From Polyangiaceae bacterium (GTDB taxonomy: Bacteria; Myxococcota_A; Polyangia; Polyangiales; Polyangiaceae): a stretch of DNA of 64,000 bases. Location of the stretch: contig JAWKRG010000008.1 in NCBI GenBank assembly GCA_041389725.1, positions 124,001 to 188,000 on the forward strand. The letters run 5' to 3'. The translations under genes and the position numbers were made by a program. The notes below the pieces were generated by a model. The model did not search any database. It was given only the letters and a program-made list of their open reading frames with translations, and had not been told where the DNA came from. Positions 1 to 8,764 of this stretch are shown here, one piece after another (position 1 is the first letter of the stretch; each line of letters begins with the position of its first letter).

Positions 1-1
1 G

Positions 2-358
2 CCGGGACTCTGGGACTTCGAGGTGGTGGAGGTGATGTGGTTGGGTCGCGAGCAGCGCTACCTCGAACTCGAATTGTCGCCCCACGGTCACTACCTCGCA
101 CTGCAGCTCGAAGGTGTTCGCAACGTCGCACGCAGCGATCTGCGTGTTCGCTACGATGCCGCGATCGACGCAGGGCGCTTCCGAGGCCGCGCGCGGGTAT
201 CGCAGTCGCTCCTGCCCGAGAATTGGGACCGGCTCAACGCCTTCGCCATTCACGGTCGAGGCGCCGCGCGGAGCTATCTGGCTTGGCGAGGCGCGCCAGG
301 CCCGCGCCCCGACTTCCACCGTCTGGAACTGTTCGGTCAGTGGCTCGAGCGCTGCTGA
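2..358 (+). CDS. CBM9-like (DOMON-like) carbohydrate-binding protein, 5' end outside window
   Basis: The reading frame is open from the first bases of the window and stops at 358, so only the C-terminal 118 residues are visible. The stretches LWDFEVVEVM and YLELELSPHGHYLALQLEG match the end of carbohydrate-binding module family 9-like domains, where a Trp/Asp-Val-Val-Glu strand is followed by a YLE.E.SP.G hairpin. Such proteins are often small, secreted or cytoplasmic, with an unproven ligand. GTG at 23 could act as an internal start, but the homologous strand begins before it, so I treat the gene as 5'-truncated by the window edge. The last residues (LFGQWLERC) show no anchor. Confidence 0.6.
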   Translation, partial: PGLWDFEVVEVMWLGREQRYLELELSPHGHYLALQLEGVRNVARSDLRVRYDAAIDAGRFRGRARVSQSLLPENWDRLNAFAIHGRGAARSYLAWRGAPGPRPDFHRLELFGQWLERC

Positions 359-374
359 AGGAGTCGCTGGCGCG

Positions 375-2231
375 TCAGGGAACCTCGATGGCACCGATGT
401 CCCAGCTGCCACTCGGTCGGGTCGTCCCGTTGAGGTCCTCTCGAATGTCGAGGCCATAGAGGGAAGTGAACAGGGCGAACACGGGATCCTCGCTGCCCGC
501 GCCCACCGCGGAGCTGCCGGCCCCCGGCGTCATGTCTCCTTGGCTGGCGTTCTTCAGCATTGGGTTGCCGGTCAGGTTGCCGCTGTTCGTGTCCCAAGCG
601 CCTTTGACGGTAGTGCCGTAGAGGACGTTTCCACTCAGGACGCTATTGACTGCGCTCATGGTGTCCAGCGTTCCAGCGCCGTCGAAGACGTTGAGGCGGA
701 CGAACAGCGAAGCATTGCTCCCGGGCTGATTCACGTCCACCGCCGTGCTGGACCCACTCACCGAGTTGTTGATGAACCACGACTCGCGGTTGGCTGAGTT
801 GTTGGCTTGTAGGAAGGCGGTGCTTGCGTTCCAGATGATGTTGCCGACGGCGTAGTTCTTCTCGCCAGTTTCGGAGCCGGAGTCGCGGATCGCCAAGCCC
901 GTGCTCCAAACGCGGTTGTCGATGGCCCAGTGATAGCCCGTCCAAGGTCCCTCGGAGTTGTTGCTCAGAATGATGGCGGTGTTGTTCGCGCCCGAGGCGC
1001 CGGGTGCCGCGTAGAAGTCATGGACGTCGTTGCTCGAGAACACCACGTGGTAGCTGTTCTTGTTGTCGAGAGCGTTTTCGTAGTTCTCGTAGAACTCGTT
1101 GCCCGCGATGTACACGTAGTGGCTGGAGGCGCTCTGAGGGTTGCCGTTGTTGCTATTGCCGCACTGCACTCCGTCGGCCTGAAGGTGATACAGGGTCGAG
1201 TCGATCAGCCACAGATAGCGATTGCCATACAGCGGTCGCCAGCCGTGCACGTCCAGGCCGGTAGCGTTGGAGTTCCAGCTGCCCCCGTCGTGGATCGAGG
1301 ACTGGTAGGTGATCAGGAACTCGGTGTTGCTGATGGATAGCAGGGAGCCGCCGGCGGAGTTCGCCCCGCTCCCGCGGATCTCGACGTTGCGATGTGCAAT
1401 GAAAGTGGAGTTGCTGACGTTCATTTGTCCGTAGGGGCGATTGCCGCCGGGAATGTCCACGAGCGAGAAGCCGTCCATCAGCAGGTGGTGACTGTTGGCC
1501 ACATCGATCCGGCGCCCGATGCGAGGTCGGTCGATGCCGATCAGCCAACACGGCGCTGCGGCGGTGCAGTCGAAGGTCATCGACGTGTTCTCACCGATGT
1601 TGAAGTCGACGGTGCCGTAGGCGGAGTTCTTGCCAAGCACGAAGATCTTCGTGCCGGCGGGAAACGTTCCCTTTGGGATCGTGCGGCGAGGCGCCGCGGT
1701 CGTGCCCTTTCCGCCATTGCCCGCGCTCTGATCGTTGCCGCTCGTGGACACGACGTACTCGTCTGCCGCTCCGCTTGGCGACGGCGTGGCAACCTGTGTT
1801 GGGTCGTAGGGCCAGCCGGCCTTCTTCGCCGCCGCAGTTGGCAGGGTGGGCATGATCCCTGTCGGTACGTTGTCGGTCGGGTACGGCACGCCCGGGTAGC
1901 TCCACGGTCCGCCCCCCGCATTCCCGCCGGTTCCGCTGCCGCCGGTTCCGCTCCCTCCGGTTCCCGCGCCGCCGGTTCCGTTCCCGCCGGTTCCGCTGCC
2001 GCCGGTTCCGCTGCCGCCGGTTCCGCTGCCGCCGCTCCCGGTGCCGGCTCCGCCACCCGAGTTCGTGCCCCCGCCGCCCGCCGCACCGCCGATGGCTCCG
2101 ACCGCGCCGCTCCCTCCGGTTCCTACGCCGGCCGCCCCACCGCTGCTCGCGGGCGAGTTGCCGTCGTCACTGCTGGAGCAGGCGGTGAGTACTGTGGTCA
2201 AGGCTGCAACGAGTGCGATCTGTTTGTGCAT
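375..2231 (-). CDS. Lipoprotein with Gly/Thr/Ser-rich spacer and right-handed parallel beta-helix domain
   Basis: The 618-residue product starts with a lipoprotein signal peptide (MHKQIALVAALTTVLTAC; lipidated Cys about residue 18), so export and lipid anchoring are expected. Residues about 20-110 are low complexity and made of GTGGS-type pentapeptides. The rest is rich in Asn/Gly/Ser turns (for example DGFSLVDIPGG and HNVEIRGSG-like rungs) typical of a right-handed parallel beta-helix. It ends in SWDIGAIEVP, matching the DIGA-x-E motif that closes many beta-helix surface proteins. A polysaccharide substrate or ligand is plausible by analogy with pectate-lyase-like folds, but no catalytic residues could be assigned. 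The ATG at 2231 is preferred to a TTG 18 bp upstream because the signal peptide begins there. Confidence 0.7.
   Translation of the reverse strand: MHKQIALVAALTTVLTACSSSDDGNSPASSGGAAGVGTGGSGAVGAIGGAAGGGGTNSGGGAGTGSGGSGTGGSGTGGSGTGGNGTGGAGTGGSGTGGSGTGGNAGGGPWSYPGVPYPTDNVPTGIMPTLPTAAAKKAGWPYDPTQVATPSPSGAADEYVVSTSGNDQSAGNGGKGTTAAPRRTIPKGTFPAGTKIFVLGKNSAYGTVDFNIGENTSMTFDCTAAAPCWLIGIDRPRIGRRIDVANSHHLLMDGFSLVDIPGGNRPYGQMNVSNSTFIAHRNVEIRGSGANSAGGSLLSISNTEFLITYQSSIHDGGSWNSNATGLDVHGWRPLYGNRYLWLIDSTLYHLQADGVQCGNSNNGNPQSASSHYVYIAGNEFYENYENALDNKNSYHVVFSSNDVHDFYAAPGASGANNTAIILSNNSEGPWTGYHWAIDNRVWSTGLAIRDSGSETGEKNYAVGNIIWNASTAFLQANNSANRESWFINNSVSGSSTAVDVNQPGSNASLFVRLNVFDGAGTLDTMSAVNSVLSGNVLYGTTVKGAWDTNSGNLTGNPMLKNASQGDMTPGAGSSAVGAGSEDPVFALFTSLYGLDIREDLNGTTRPSGSWDIGAIEVP
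1921..2040 (-). repeat. 15-bp tandem coding repeat (GTGGS pentapeptides)
   Basis: A 15-bp unit of the form CCGGTTCCGCTGCCG (plus strand) is repeated about eight times with point variants. On the coding strand it encodes GTGGS/GTGGN/GTGGA pentapeptides in the spacer of the beta-helix lipoprotein. The period keeps the frame, so copy-number change by slippage would lengthen or shorten the spacer without disrupting the protein. Confidence 0.8.
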
Positions 2232-2342
2232 GCGCGGTGTCGTGAGCAAGGCGCGTACCAGTCACGAGGCCCGCCCTTTCGTCGCGATGCTGCAGGCCTA
2301 GCGTAACGCTGGCGTGACACGTGTAACGCGCGCACTACAGCG

Positions 2343-3596
2343 TCAGGGGGCTCTGAGATCCAACAGGAATACGTGGTTGCCCGCGTTCGCGAGAGCACCG
2401 CCCCAGTTGGTGGGGAACACGAGGGCACATGCGTTGCGAGAGAGATACGGAGTGGGCCGGATAGGCGACGCGCCCCAACCATGGCGCGCAAGGCGCCGCA
2501 TGCGGTGATCGTCAGACAGTAGGAAAATCTCCGCGCTGAGCGCCGACGGTGACGCGTTCAGTCGCGAGACCGCGACCCAGCCCGGGAGATCCGTGGCCGC
2601 GCCCAAATGCACCAAGCCGTCGCTGCCCGGTTCGAAGTCGATCAGGCTCGTGGTTTGGTCCGGCGCCGTGAGGGCGCGACTGAGTACCGTGGGCGTCCCA
2701 GGCGTCGGTGAGCCGTTGGTGAGGCCGTTGACGAAGGCGCCGCCGCTGACGACCCCCAAGGACTCGTCGGGAACGAATTGGGCGGGACCGAGTTCCGTTG
2801 GTGCACTGCTCGGTACTGCCAAGGCGTGCAAGCGCAACTTCGAGGCCTGTGCGTGTACCACCAGCCACTGGCCCGTTCCGTCGAGCTCGACGTGGGTCGC
2901 ATCGTCTTGGGTGAAGGGTACGCGTTCCTCGCTCGCGCGCTGCCAAGTGAAGTACGTGCGCGAGTTTCCGAGGCGAGCGATGAAGCCGAAGAGCTGCCGT
3001 GTCGCGTCGGCGGTCATCGATTCGAGTTCGGCTCCGGAAAGGCTCGCCGAGAAATCCGCGACGCTCTCATGCTTCTGGGTTGCCAAGTCGTAGCGAGTCA
3101 GGCGTCGCGCGTCGTGCACGAAGATCGCATCCTCTCCGTCCCACAGCACCTCGGCCTCGGGAGCCGCGCCCGCGGGCAGGTCAGGAATCACGCGCCGATC
3201 CCCTGGTGCGAAGTTCCCTCCCAAGTCGAGCACGCGAAGCTCGAAGCGCGAACCTACGTCACAGGCGTATGCGACATGGCGCGCTCTGGGACTGATGGGT
3301 TCGGGGCCAGCTGGGACACAGTCAACGCCGTCGTTTTCGTCTGTCAGACGGACCCTTGGCGTGCCAAAGGCAACGTCTGCCACGATGTCCCCAACGGGCG
3401 GAGCCGGCATGGGGTCGCCCTTCACACGCTCGGGGTTCAGCGCTGAGATGGCCAGTGAACCGGGATCACACACGCCGCCGCTGGGCGTGGTGTTGGGAAG
3501 GTCGCGGTACTCCAGTTCATCGAGCCCGAGCACGTTGCCGCAGCCAAGGCACAGCAAGCCGATCCAGGCCGGGCGACGCAACGCAGGGTGGCGCAT
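2343..3596 (-). CDS. Predicted lipoprotein with beta-propeller-like (TolB/WD40-like) repeats
   Basis: The 417-residue product has a short signal ending in LLCLGCG, a plausible lipobox, then repeated segments of about 45-50 residues such as ISPRARHVAYACDV and FELRVLDLGG. These recall TolB/PD40-type beta-propeller blades, in which a SP.G..IA motif is followed by a short strand pair. No enzyme motif is visible. The start codon overlaps the stop of the TPR/PEGA-like gene as TGATG at 3594-3598, so translation is probably coupled. The gene therefore belongs to the kinase -> TPR -> lipoprotein unit. The propeller assignment is a reading of repeat style, not a firm family match. Confidence 0.55.
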   Translation of the reverse strand: MRHPALRRPAWIGLLCLGCGNVLGLDELEYRDLPNTTPSGGVCDPGSLAISALNPERVKGDPMPAPPVGDIVADVAFGTPRVRLTDENDGVDCVPAGPEPISPRARHVAYACDVGSRFELRVLDLGGNFAPGDRRVIPDLPAGAAPEAEVLWDGEDAIFVHDARRLTRYDLATQKHESVADFSASLSGAELESMTADATRQLFGFIARLGNSRTYFTWQRASEERVPFTQDDATHVELDGTGQWLVVHAQASKLRLHALAVPSSAPTELGPAQFVPDESLGVVSGGAFVNGLTNGSPTPGTPTVLSRALTAPDQTTSLIDFEPGSDGLVHLGAATDLPGWVAVSRLNASPSALSAEIFLLSDDHRMRRLARHGWGASPIRPTPYLSRNACALVFPTNWGGALANAGNHVFLLDLRAP

Positions 3597-4489
3597 CAGA
3601 ATCTACCTCGCATGCCCAGCCGAGCATCTCCGCTACCCGACGCAGATGGTTCCAGTGCCAGGAACAGCACTCCCGCGCCGATCCCCACTCCCGCGACGGC
3701 AAACCCCACGGTCGACACCACGGCGGTGGTTTCGGCGCTGCGCCCGTCGTCCTCCAGGCGACTGGGGCAGACGTTGCCTTGGCAGTCCGACTTGATCGCT
3801 TCACTCTGCGACATCGCCATCAGCCCCGCGACGGTGCCGACGGCCAGGCCGGCGGCGCCCACACCGAACGCGACCCAGGGCAGAGCACTGGACTTCGGAG
3901 CGTCCGTCGCTCGAGGGCTGACCTTCCTTGGCGCGAGCGGCGCAGCGGGCGAAAGCCGCACCCGTCTTCGCGCGCCCTCGGTCACGGTCACGTTACGAAC
4001 GACGTTGCGACCGCTCACGGTGGCTTCCACTCGATGTTGACCGGGGTCGACCTCAATCCCCGCCATCGATGTCTCGACCTCCACGCCGTCCACGCGGAGC
4101 CGCGTCACGGAGCCCTCTACGATCAGTCGAGGGATCCGAGCTTGAAGCGCCAATGTTTCGCGGCGGGCGTCGCCTCGGGCCTCGGCGAACTGGCGGGGCT
4201 CGTCTGGGGCTGGCGCCGACTTCACGACTTCATCGTAGAGCTTACGAGCTTCCAGCAAGCGTTGCTGCTGTGCTCGCGAGCGGGCCATGAAGAGGACGAA
4301 GGTGAGGGCAGGGAATTCCGCGTTGGCCTTCGCGAAGGCGTCGTAGGCGCGCTGATAGTCGCCCGCGTGGTAGTGCTCGAGCCCGCGTTCACCGAGGGCG
4401 CGTGCCGCTTCGCGAGAGTCCTCGGCAATCGCCGCGGTGGGCCACAGGGCGAGCGCCAGCACGACGATGAAAAGGTGACGAACCCACAC
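3596..4489 (-). CDS. TPR protein with PEGA-like domain and C-terminal membrane segments
   Basis: The 297-residue product has a cleavable signal peptide (residues 1-22, ending AIA), TPR-like helices at about 28-105 (YHAGDYQRAYDAF), a beta-rich PEGA-like segment at about 120-175 (VDGVEVETSMAGIEVDPGQHRVEATVSG cut short here) and two hydrophobic stretches near 205-230 and 255-282. Between these lies a DCQGNVC pair of cysteines. This arrangement is common in Myxococcota next to Ser/Thr kinases, and here the kinase gene ends 33 bp upstream. A periplasmic or envelope partner of the kinase is the likely role, by context only. Confidence 0.6.
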   Translation of the reverse strand: MWVRHLFIVVLALALWPTAAIAEDSREAARALGERGLEHYHAGDYQRAYDAFAKANAEFPALTFVLFMARSRAQQQRLLEARKLYDEVVKSAPAPDEPRQFAEARGDARRETLALQARIPRLIVEGSVTRLRVDGVEVETSMAGIEVDPGQHRVEATVSGRNVVRNVTVTEGARRRVRLSPAAPLAPRKVSPRATDAPKSSALPWVAFGVGAAGLAVGTVAGLMAMSQSEAIKSDCQGNVCPSRLEDDGRSAETTAVVSTVGFAVAGVGIGAGVLFLALEPSASGSGDARLGMRGRF

Positions 4490-4522
4490 GGGCAGTCAGG
4501 GTGTCACGGTCGACGCGCGCGT

Positions 4523-5836
4523 TCAAATCCCAAAAACTGGATGTGGTTGCGCGCCTGGCTTGCTCGTGGGACTGCTGCGGGGCGCGCGCTTCGCTGGCGG
4601 TGACACGCGCGGAGGCGAAGGTCGTGCACTGAGCACCGGCGACGGGGAACTTGGAGTTGCGCGTTGTGCACTCGGCATCGGTGGCGGAGCTGACTCGAGC
4701 GCGGGTGGCTCCTGCGCAGGGGGCAGCGCGAGCGAAGCGCTTGGCTCAGGTGCCGCGCCTGGGTCTAGTTGCGAGCGGGCAACGAAGCCGATTGCCGTGG
4801 TCCCGGTGAGCGCAAGGGCGAGCAGCGCCCAGCGCGCCCCGCGCCGGCCCCGCGCGCGGCTGGGCGCCTCGGTCGTCATCAGCGAGTCGTCGCGGACGCT
4901 CGGCGCTGGACCGGGCGTTTCGCCACGGACCTCGTCAGCGCTGCTCGTCGGCGTTGGCACCAAAGACTCCGTGTGCCGAGACAGTGGCTGCGGGAGTGAC
5001 GTGAGATCCGCGAGGGCGGTCGCCATCTCCTCGGCGCTTTGGAAACGCGCGCCCACCGGCCGAGCGAGCGCGCGGGTGAAGAAGGTGTCGACGGCGGTAG
5101 GTAGTTCCGGTCGTAGACTGCTCGCTTTGGGAATGGGGTCCGTGCAAACGCGTAGCGCCGTATCGACCATCTCCTTGCCGCGGAACAGGTGTCGGCCCGT
5201 GAGCAGCGCGAAGGCAACGACGCCCAGGGACCAGAGATCACTTCGATGGTCGACTGGCTGAGAGCGCGCTTGTTCGGGGCTCATCCATAGTGGAGAACCC
5301 ACCAGCACTCCGCTGGCCGTGCGGTCCAGGGTGTCATCCAGGCTGTCGGCCTTGGCCACGCCGAAGTCCAGGATCTTGACGACCTCTTCGTCGCCGACCG
5401 TCGTGACGAAGAGGTTGCTGGGCTTGAGGTCGCGATGCACGATCCCCGCTGCGTGGGCGGCGGCCAACCCGCGGGCCACCTGGCTCAGGAGTCTCACGGT
5501 TTCGTGCAACGGTAGCCGACGCTCCCGGGCGAGCCGAGTTTGAAGATCTTCCCCCTCGAGGAGTTCCATCACGATGTACGGCGTGTTGTCGTCGACGCCG
5601 TAGTCGAACACGCGGACGACGTGGGGGCTGTTCAAATGCGCTGCTGCCTTGGCTTCCCGCTCGAACCGCCGTCTGGCTTGCTGCGTACTCGCAAGCTTGC
5701 CCCCCATGAACTTCACGACGACCTGCGTGCCCAGCCTCTCGTGGCTCGCGACCCAGATCGACCCCATGCCACCTTCGGCCAGCAGCCTTACCAGCCGATA
5801 CTTGCGGTCGACGAGTTGCTCGGGTGACGGTTCCAT
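4523..5836 (-). CDS. Ser/Thr protein kinase (Hanks type) with C-terminal membrane segment
   Basis: The 437-residue protein is a eukaryotic-like protein kinase. A Gly-rich loop lies at about 20-27 (AEGGMGSIW), the ATP-binding Lys in VVKF at about 42, the catalytic loop HRDLKPSN at about 134-141, the DFG motif at about 157-159, and an SPEQ substrate-binding motif at about 186. All core catalytic residues are present, so it should be active. After the kinase domain come a Ser/Pro-rich linker, one transmembrane helix near 335-355 and a Pro-rich tail outside the membrane, with no recognised sensor. It heads a co-directional unit with the TPR/PEGA-like and propeller-like genes. The gene is divergent from the FHA/sigma-54 activator with only 39 bp between them, suggesting shared regulation or a phospho-dependent link through the FHA domain. 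Confidence 0.93.
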   Translation of the reverse strand: MEPSPEQLVDRKYRLVRLLAEGGMGSIWVASHERLGTQVVVKFMGGKLASTQQARRRFEREAKAAAHLNSPHVVRVFDYGVDDNTPYIVMELLEGEDLQTRLARERRLPLHETVRLLSQVARGLAAAHAAGIVHRDLKPSNLFVTTVGDEEVVKILDFGVAKADSLDDTLDRTASGVLVGSPLWMSPEQARSQPVDHRSDLWSLGVVAFALLTGRHLFRGKEMVDTALRVCTDPIPKASSLRPELPTAVDTFFTRALARPVGARFQSAEEMATALADLTSLPQPLSRHTESLVPTPTSSADEVRGETPGPAPSVRDDSLMTTEAPSRARGRRGARWALLALALTGTTAIGFVARSQLDPGAAPEPSASLALPPAQEPPALESAPPPMPSAQRATPSSPSPVLSARPSPPRVSPPAKRAPRSSPTSKPGAQPHPVFGI

Positions 5837-5875
5837 CGAGAGAATCGCAGCAGGCGACTAGGATATCATAGGCCC

Positions 5876-7195
5876 ATGAGCGCTCCGAGGGAGGCGACGG
5901 GCACTATCGAGGTCAGCCCCGGCGTCGTGCGCCTGCGCACGGCGAGTATCGAAGTCTTGGAAGGGCCCGATCAGGGGTTGGCCCTACACGTGGATCGTCC
6001 TGTGGTGGTGCTCGGGAGTGGTGCAGACGCGGATCTGGTGCTGACCGACGGCACGGTGTCGCGGGCGCACGTACGCCTGATGCTGAGCAGCGAAGGTGTT
6101 CGCGTCTGCGACGAAGAAAGCAAGAACGGCACGTGGTGTGACGGCGTGCGCATTCGTGACGTGGTGCTCACTCGCGCGACAAAGGTACGACTGGGGACCT
6201 CACTCCTCTCGATCGTGCCCCAGGCGGAGCCGTCGGACTTTCCAGTCAGTCGGGCGCGGAGCTTCGGCGAGGTCATCGGTGTGTCGCTGGCCATGCGTCA
6301 CTTGTTTTCCACCTTGGAGCGGCTGGCCAAGACGGACGTTGCTGCGCTGCTGGAAGGGGAGAGCGGAGTAGGCAAGGAGGTCGTCGCGCGCGCGCTGCAC
6401 GGCGAGTCGTCGCGCGCAGGCGCGGCGTTCGTGGCGCTGGATTGCGGCGCTCTGCCCGCATCCCTCATCGAATCGGAGCTCTTCGGTCACGTCAAAGGGG
6501 CATTCACCGGCGCGTCGTCGGCTCGAGTGGGACTGTTCGAGGCAGCCGACGGGGGAACGCTGTTTCTCGACGAAATCGGCAATCTGCCCCTCGAACTCCA
6601 GCCCAAGCTGCTGCGGGTGCTCGAGTCGCGCGAGCTGCGTCCTCTCGGCGCCGTCGAGTCCCGCAGCGTGGACGTGCGCATCGTGGCCGCTACGAACGCG
6701 AGCCTCGTGGACGCGATGCACGCCGGTACGTTTCGACAGGATCTCTACTACCGCTTGGCGGTAGCCCGGGTGCGCATCCCGGCGCTGCGCGATCGACACG
6801 AGGACATCCTGCCTCTGGCGGGCCTCTTCTTGCGTCGCGCCTCGGGCGACCCCGAGGCGAGCGTGCCAGAGGACTTGGCTGCATTGCTCGAATCCTACGC
6901 CTGGCCCGGCAACGTGCGAGAGCTGCGCAACGTCATCGATCGCTACGCGCTGCTCGGAACCCGCGACCCGGCGCAGCTCTTCGATCGAACGCCTCAGCCC
7001 GCGAGGGAAGACCTCGATCTGCCCTATCTCGAGGCGCGCACTCGCGTGTTGGACGAGTTCGAACAACGCTACACACGGCGATTGTTGGAGCGCGCCGGTG
7101 GTGTGGTCTCGCATGCGGCAGATCTGGCCGGGATCGCGCGCCCCACCCTCTACCGCATGCTCGATCGAGTCGGCTTGGGCTCGCGCAAGCCCTGA
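5876..7195 (+). CDS. FHA-domain sigma-54-dependent transcriptional activator
   Basis: The 439-residue protein has an N-terminal FHA domain (about 35-115, with the GSGADADLVL strand, VSRAH and SKNGTW motifs) that binds phosphothreonine. An AAA+ sigma-54 interaction domain follows, with Walker A GESGVGKE at 161-168, the GAFTGA loop at 208-213 that contacts sigma-54, and Walker B TLFLDEIG near 228-235. A Fis-type helix-turn-helix closes the protein (HAADLAGIARPTLYRML). It has the FHA-bEBP architecture well known in myxobacteria. The FHA input and the divergent Ser/Thr kinase 39 bp away suggest that phosphorylation, rather than a two-component receiver, controls it. The target promoter is unknown. 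Confidence 0.93.
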   Translation: MSAPREATGTIEVSPGVVRLRTASIEVLEGPDQGLALHVDRPVVVLGSGADADLVLTDGTVSRAHVRLMLSSEGVRVCDEESKNGTWCDGVRIRDVVLTRATKVRLGTSLLSIVPQAEPSDFPVSRARSFGEVIGVSLAMRHLFSTLERLAKTDVAALLEGESGVGKEVVARALHGESSRAGAAFVALDCGALPASLIESELFGHVKGAFTGASSARVGLFEAADGGTLFLDEIGNLPLELQPKLLRVLESRELRPLGAVESRSVDVRIVAATNASLVDAMHAGTFRQDLYYRLAVARVRIPALRDRHEDILPLAGLFLRRASGDPEASVPEDLAALLESYAWPGNVRELRNVIDRYALLGTRDPAQLFDRTPQPAREDLDLPYLEARTRVLDEFEQRYTRRLLERAGGVVSHAADLAGIARPTLYRMLDRVGLGSRKP

Positions 7196-7301
7196 GTTCA
7201 CCTGGGGTGCCGCGCCCCGTCATATCTGGAAGCTGTAAGGTCCCTGGCCACGACCCCGTTGCTCATCGGTGTGGGCACGTTTTGCCCGTCGCGGAGGCGC
7301 A

Positions 7302-7964
7302 ATGATGAATCCCAAGTGGTTGACTCTCCTTTCGGTGGTGGCACTTTCGGCGGCGTGCGGCAGCAAGGACAAGCCCGCTGACTCGGCGCCCACGTGTCCC
7401 CCGGGAAGCTGGTGGGATGGCGCGACCTGTACCAATGGTGCAGGGCCGGGGCCGACCACGACGAACACCGGCCCAGGTCCTGCGCCGAGCGGAAGCGCGC
7501 CCACGACCACCCCGCCGCTCCCCATTCCCACGGTGCAGCCGGGGGCCGCGGCCACGCCCATCGACCCGAGCTTGGCGGCCGCGGCGGCTCCAGTGCTCGA
7601 CGGTCTGGCTGCGCAGCACGCCGCTGGTATGACGCCGGTGCCAGGCACCACCGTGGCAGGCAACTTCGCTGCCGGCCAAACGCTGACGGTCGACTTCCAG
7701 GCTGACCCCGGCAAGTGCTACGTCGCCTTTGCCGCGGGGCTACCAGGAGTGCAGGAAACGGACTTGCAGCTTGCGCCCAACGTGTCGGCGCCAGGCGTGC
7801 CTGCGCCGATCCTGGCTCAGGACAAGACGACGGGGCCCAGCGCAGTGCTCGGCGAGAAGCCCAATTGTTTCAAGTGGGCGGCGCCGATGGGGGCGCCCTT
7901 GCGCCTGACCGTCCGCGTCGCTCAGGGTCAAGGCGTCGTGGCCGCGCGGGTCTACGCCAAATAG
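7302..7964 (+). CDS. Predicted lipoprotein, unknown function
   Basis: The 220-residue product begins with a lipoprotein signal (TLLSVVALSAACGSK; lipidated Cys about 19), then a CPPGSWWDGATC motif that recurs in myxobacterial surface proteins, a Thr/Pro-rich spacer (about 50-85), and a C-terminal domain with two cysteines (GKCYVAF and KPNCFKW). The C-terminal part looks beta-rich. ATG at 7302 is used, with GGAGG at 7292-7296; the adjacent ATG at 7305 is an equally possible start. No family is recognised and no neighbour explains its role. Confidence 0.65.
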   Translation: MMNPKWLTLLSVVALSAACGSKDKPADSAPTCPPGSWWDGATCTNGAGPGPTTTNTGPGPAPSGSAPTTTPPLPIPTVQPGAAATPIDPSLAAAAAPVLDGLAAQHAAGMTPVPGTTVAGNFAAGQTLTVDFQADPGKCYVAFAAGLPGVQETDLQLAPNVSAPGVPAPILAQDKTTGPSAVLGEKPNCFKWAAPMGAPLRLTVRVAQGQGVVAARVYAK

Positions 7965-8053
7965 CGCGTGCTATTCGGGCAAGGGATGCGTGTCCGCAAA
8001 TCGAGCACGCGCGCCGAATCCGTGGTACGCCCACCCCAACAGTGAGGTGGGTC

Positions 8054-8683
8054 ATGAAAGCATTCACAAGCGCGCTCACAGTCGGGTTGGTGGTCGGTGT
8101 GTTCGCCGCCTGCGGGTCGAGCGGTTCCAGTGGCGGCGGCGGTGGCTGTCCAGACGTGTCGGGCAGTTGGACGTTGAGCGGCAGCTGCGCGGACAACTCC
8201 TGCACCGTCACGCAGAACGGCTGCAATGTGACGTTGTCCTGCTCCCCCAGCGGCGAAGTCTATCAGGGCAGCGTCAGCGGCAGCACCATCAGCTTTGGCG
8301 CGGGATCGACTTCCTGCAGCGCGAACTTCGGCAACAAGGCGGCGAACGGGTCCTGCAACGACACCACCAGCGGGGCATGCCAATTCACTGGTTCATGCGT
8401 TTCCGGCGCGTGCGGCGTGAGCAGTGGCAGCGGCGGCGGCACGGGCCTCGGGGGTGGCACGGGTTCGGGTGGCTCGTCGGGAGTCGACTGCAATTCCTCC
8501 TGCTCCGCCATCACGAACTGCTGTCCCCAGATGACTTTCAGCAGTTGCTTGGAGGGATGCTCGCAGGCGAGCGCCAGTCAAGCGTGTCTCAACTGCTTGA
8601 ACAACACGTCGTGTGGCAGCATGGTTCCGTGTCTCGTGGCGAACTGCAACGTGCCGAGCGAACTCTGCGGCGGCGGCGTCTAG
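8054..8683 (+). CDS. Cys-rich predicted lipoprotein
   Basis: The 209-residue product has a lipoprotein signal (GLVVGVFAACGSS, Cys about 18) and a Ser/Gly spacer. Next comes a compact domain starting CPDVSGSWTLSGSC with several paired cysteines and a beta-rich pattern, a second Gly-rich linker (about 120-140), and a C-terminal Cys-rich segment (CNSSCSAITNCCPQ ... CLNCLNNTSC). The even number of cysteines fits disulfide bonding after export. ATG at 8054 follows a GAGGTGG ribosome-binding site. An earlier in-frame start would put over 100 low-quality residues ahead of the signal peptide and is rejected. Confidence 0.7.
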   Translation: MKAFTSALTVGLVVGVFAACGSSGSSGGGGGCPDVSGSWTLSGSCADNSCTVTQNGCNVTLSCSPSGEVYQGSVSGSTISFGAGSTSCSANFGNKAANGSCNDTTSGACQFTGSCVSGACGVSSGSGGGTGLGGGTGSGGSSGVDCNSSCSAITNCCPQMTFSSCLEGCSQASASQACLNCLNNTSCGSMVPCLVANCNVPSELCGGGV

Positions 8684-8764
8684 GCCGAAATCCTCGGAGC
8701 TTGCGCCGGATCCGGCGCACTACTGCGACACCAGGGCTCACGCGTGGGCATGGTAGCCTGCGGC

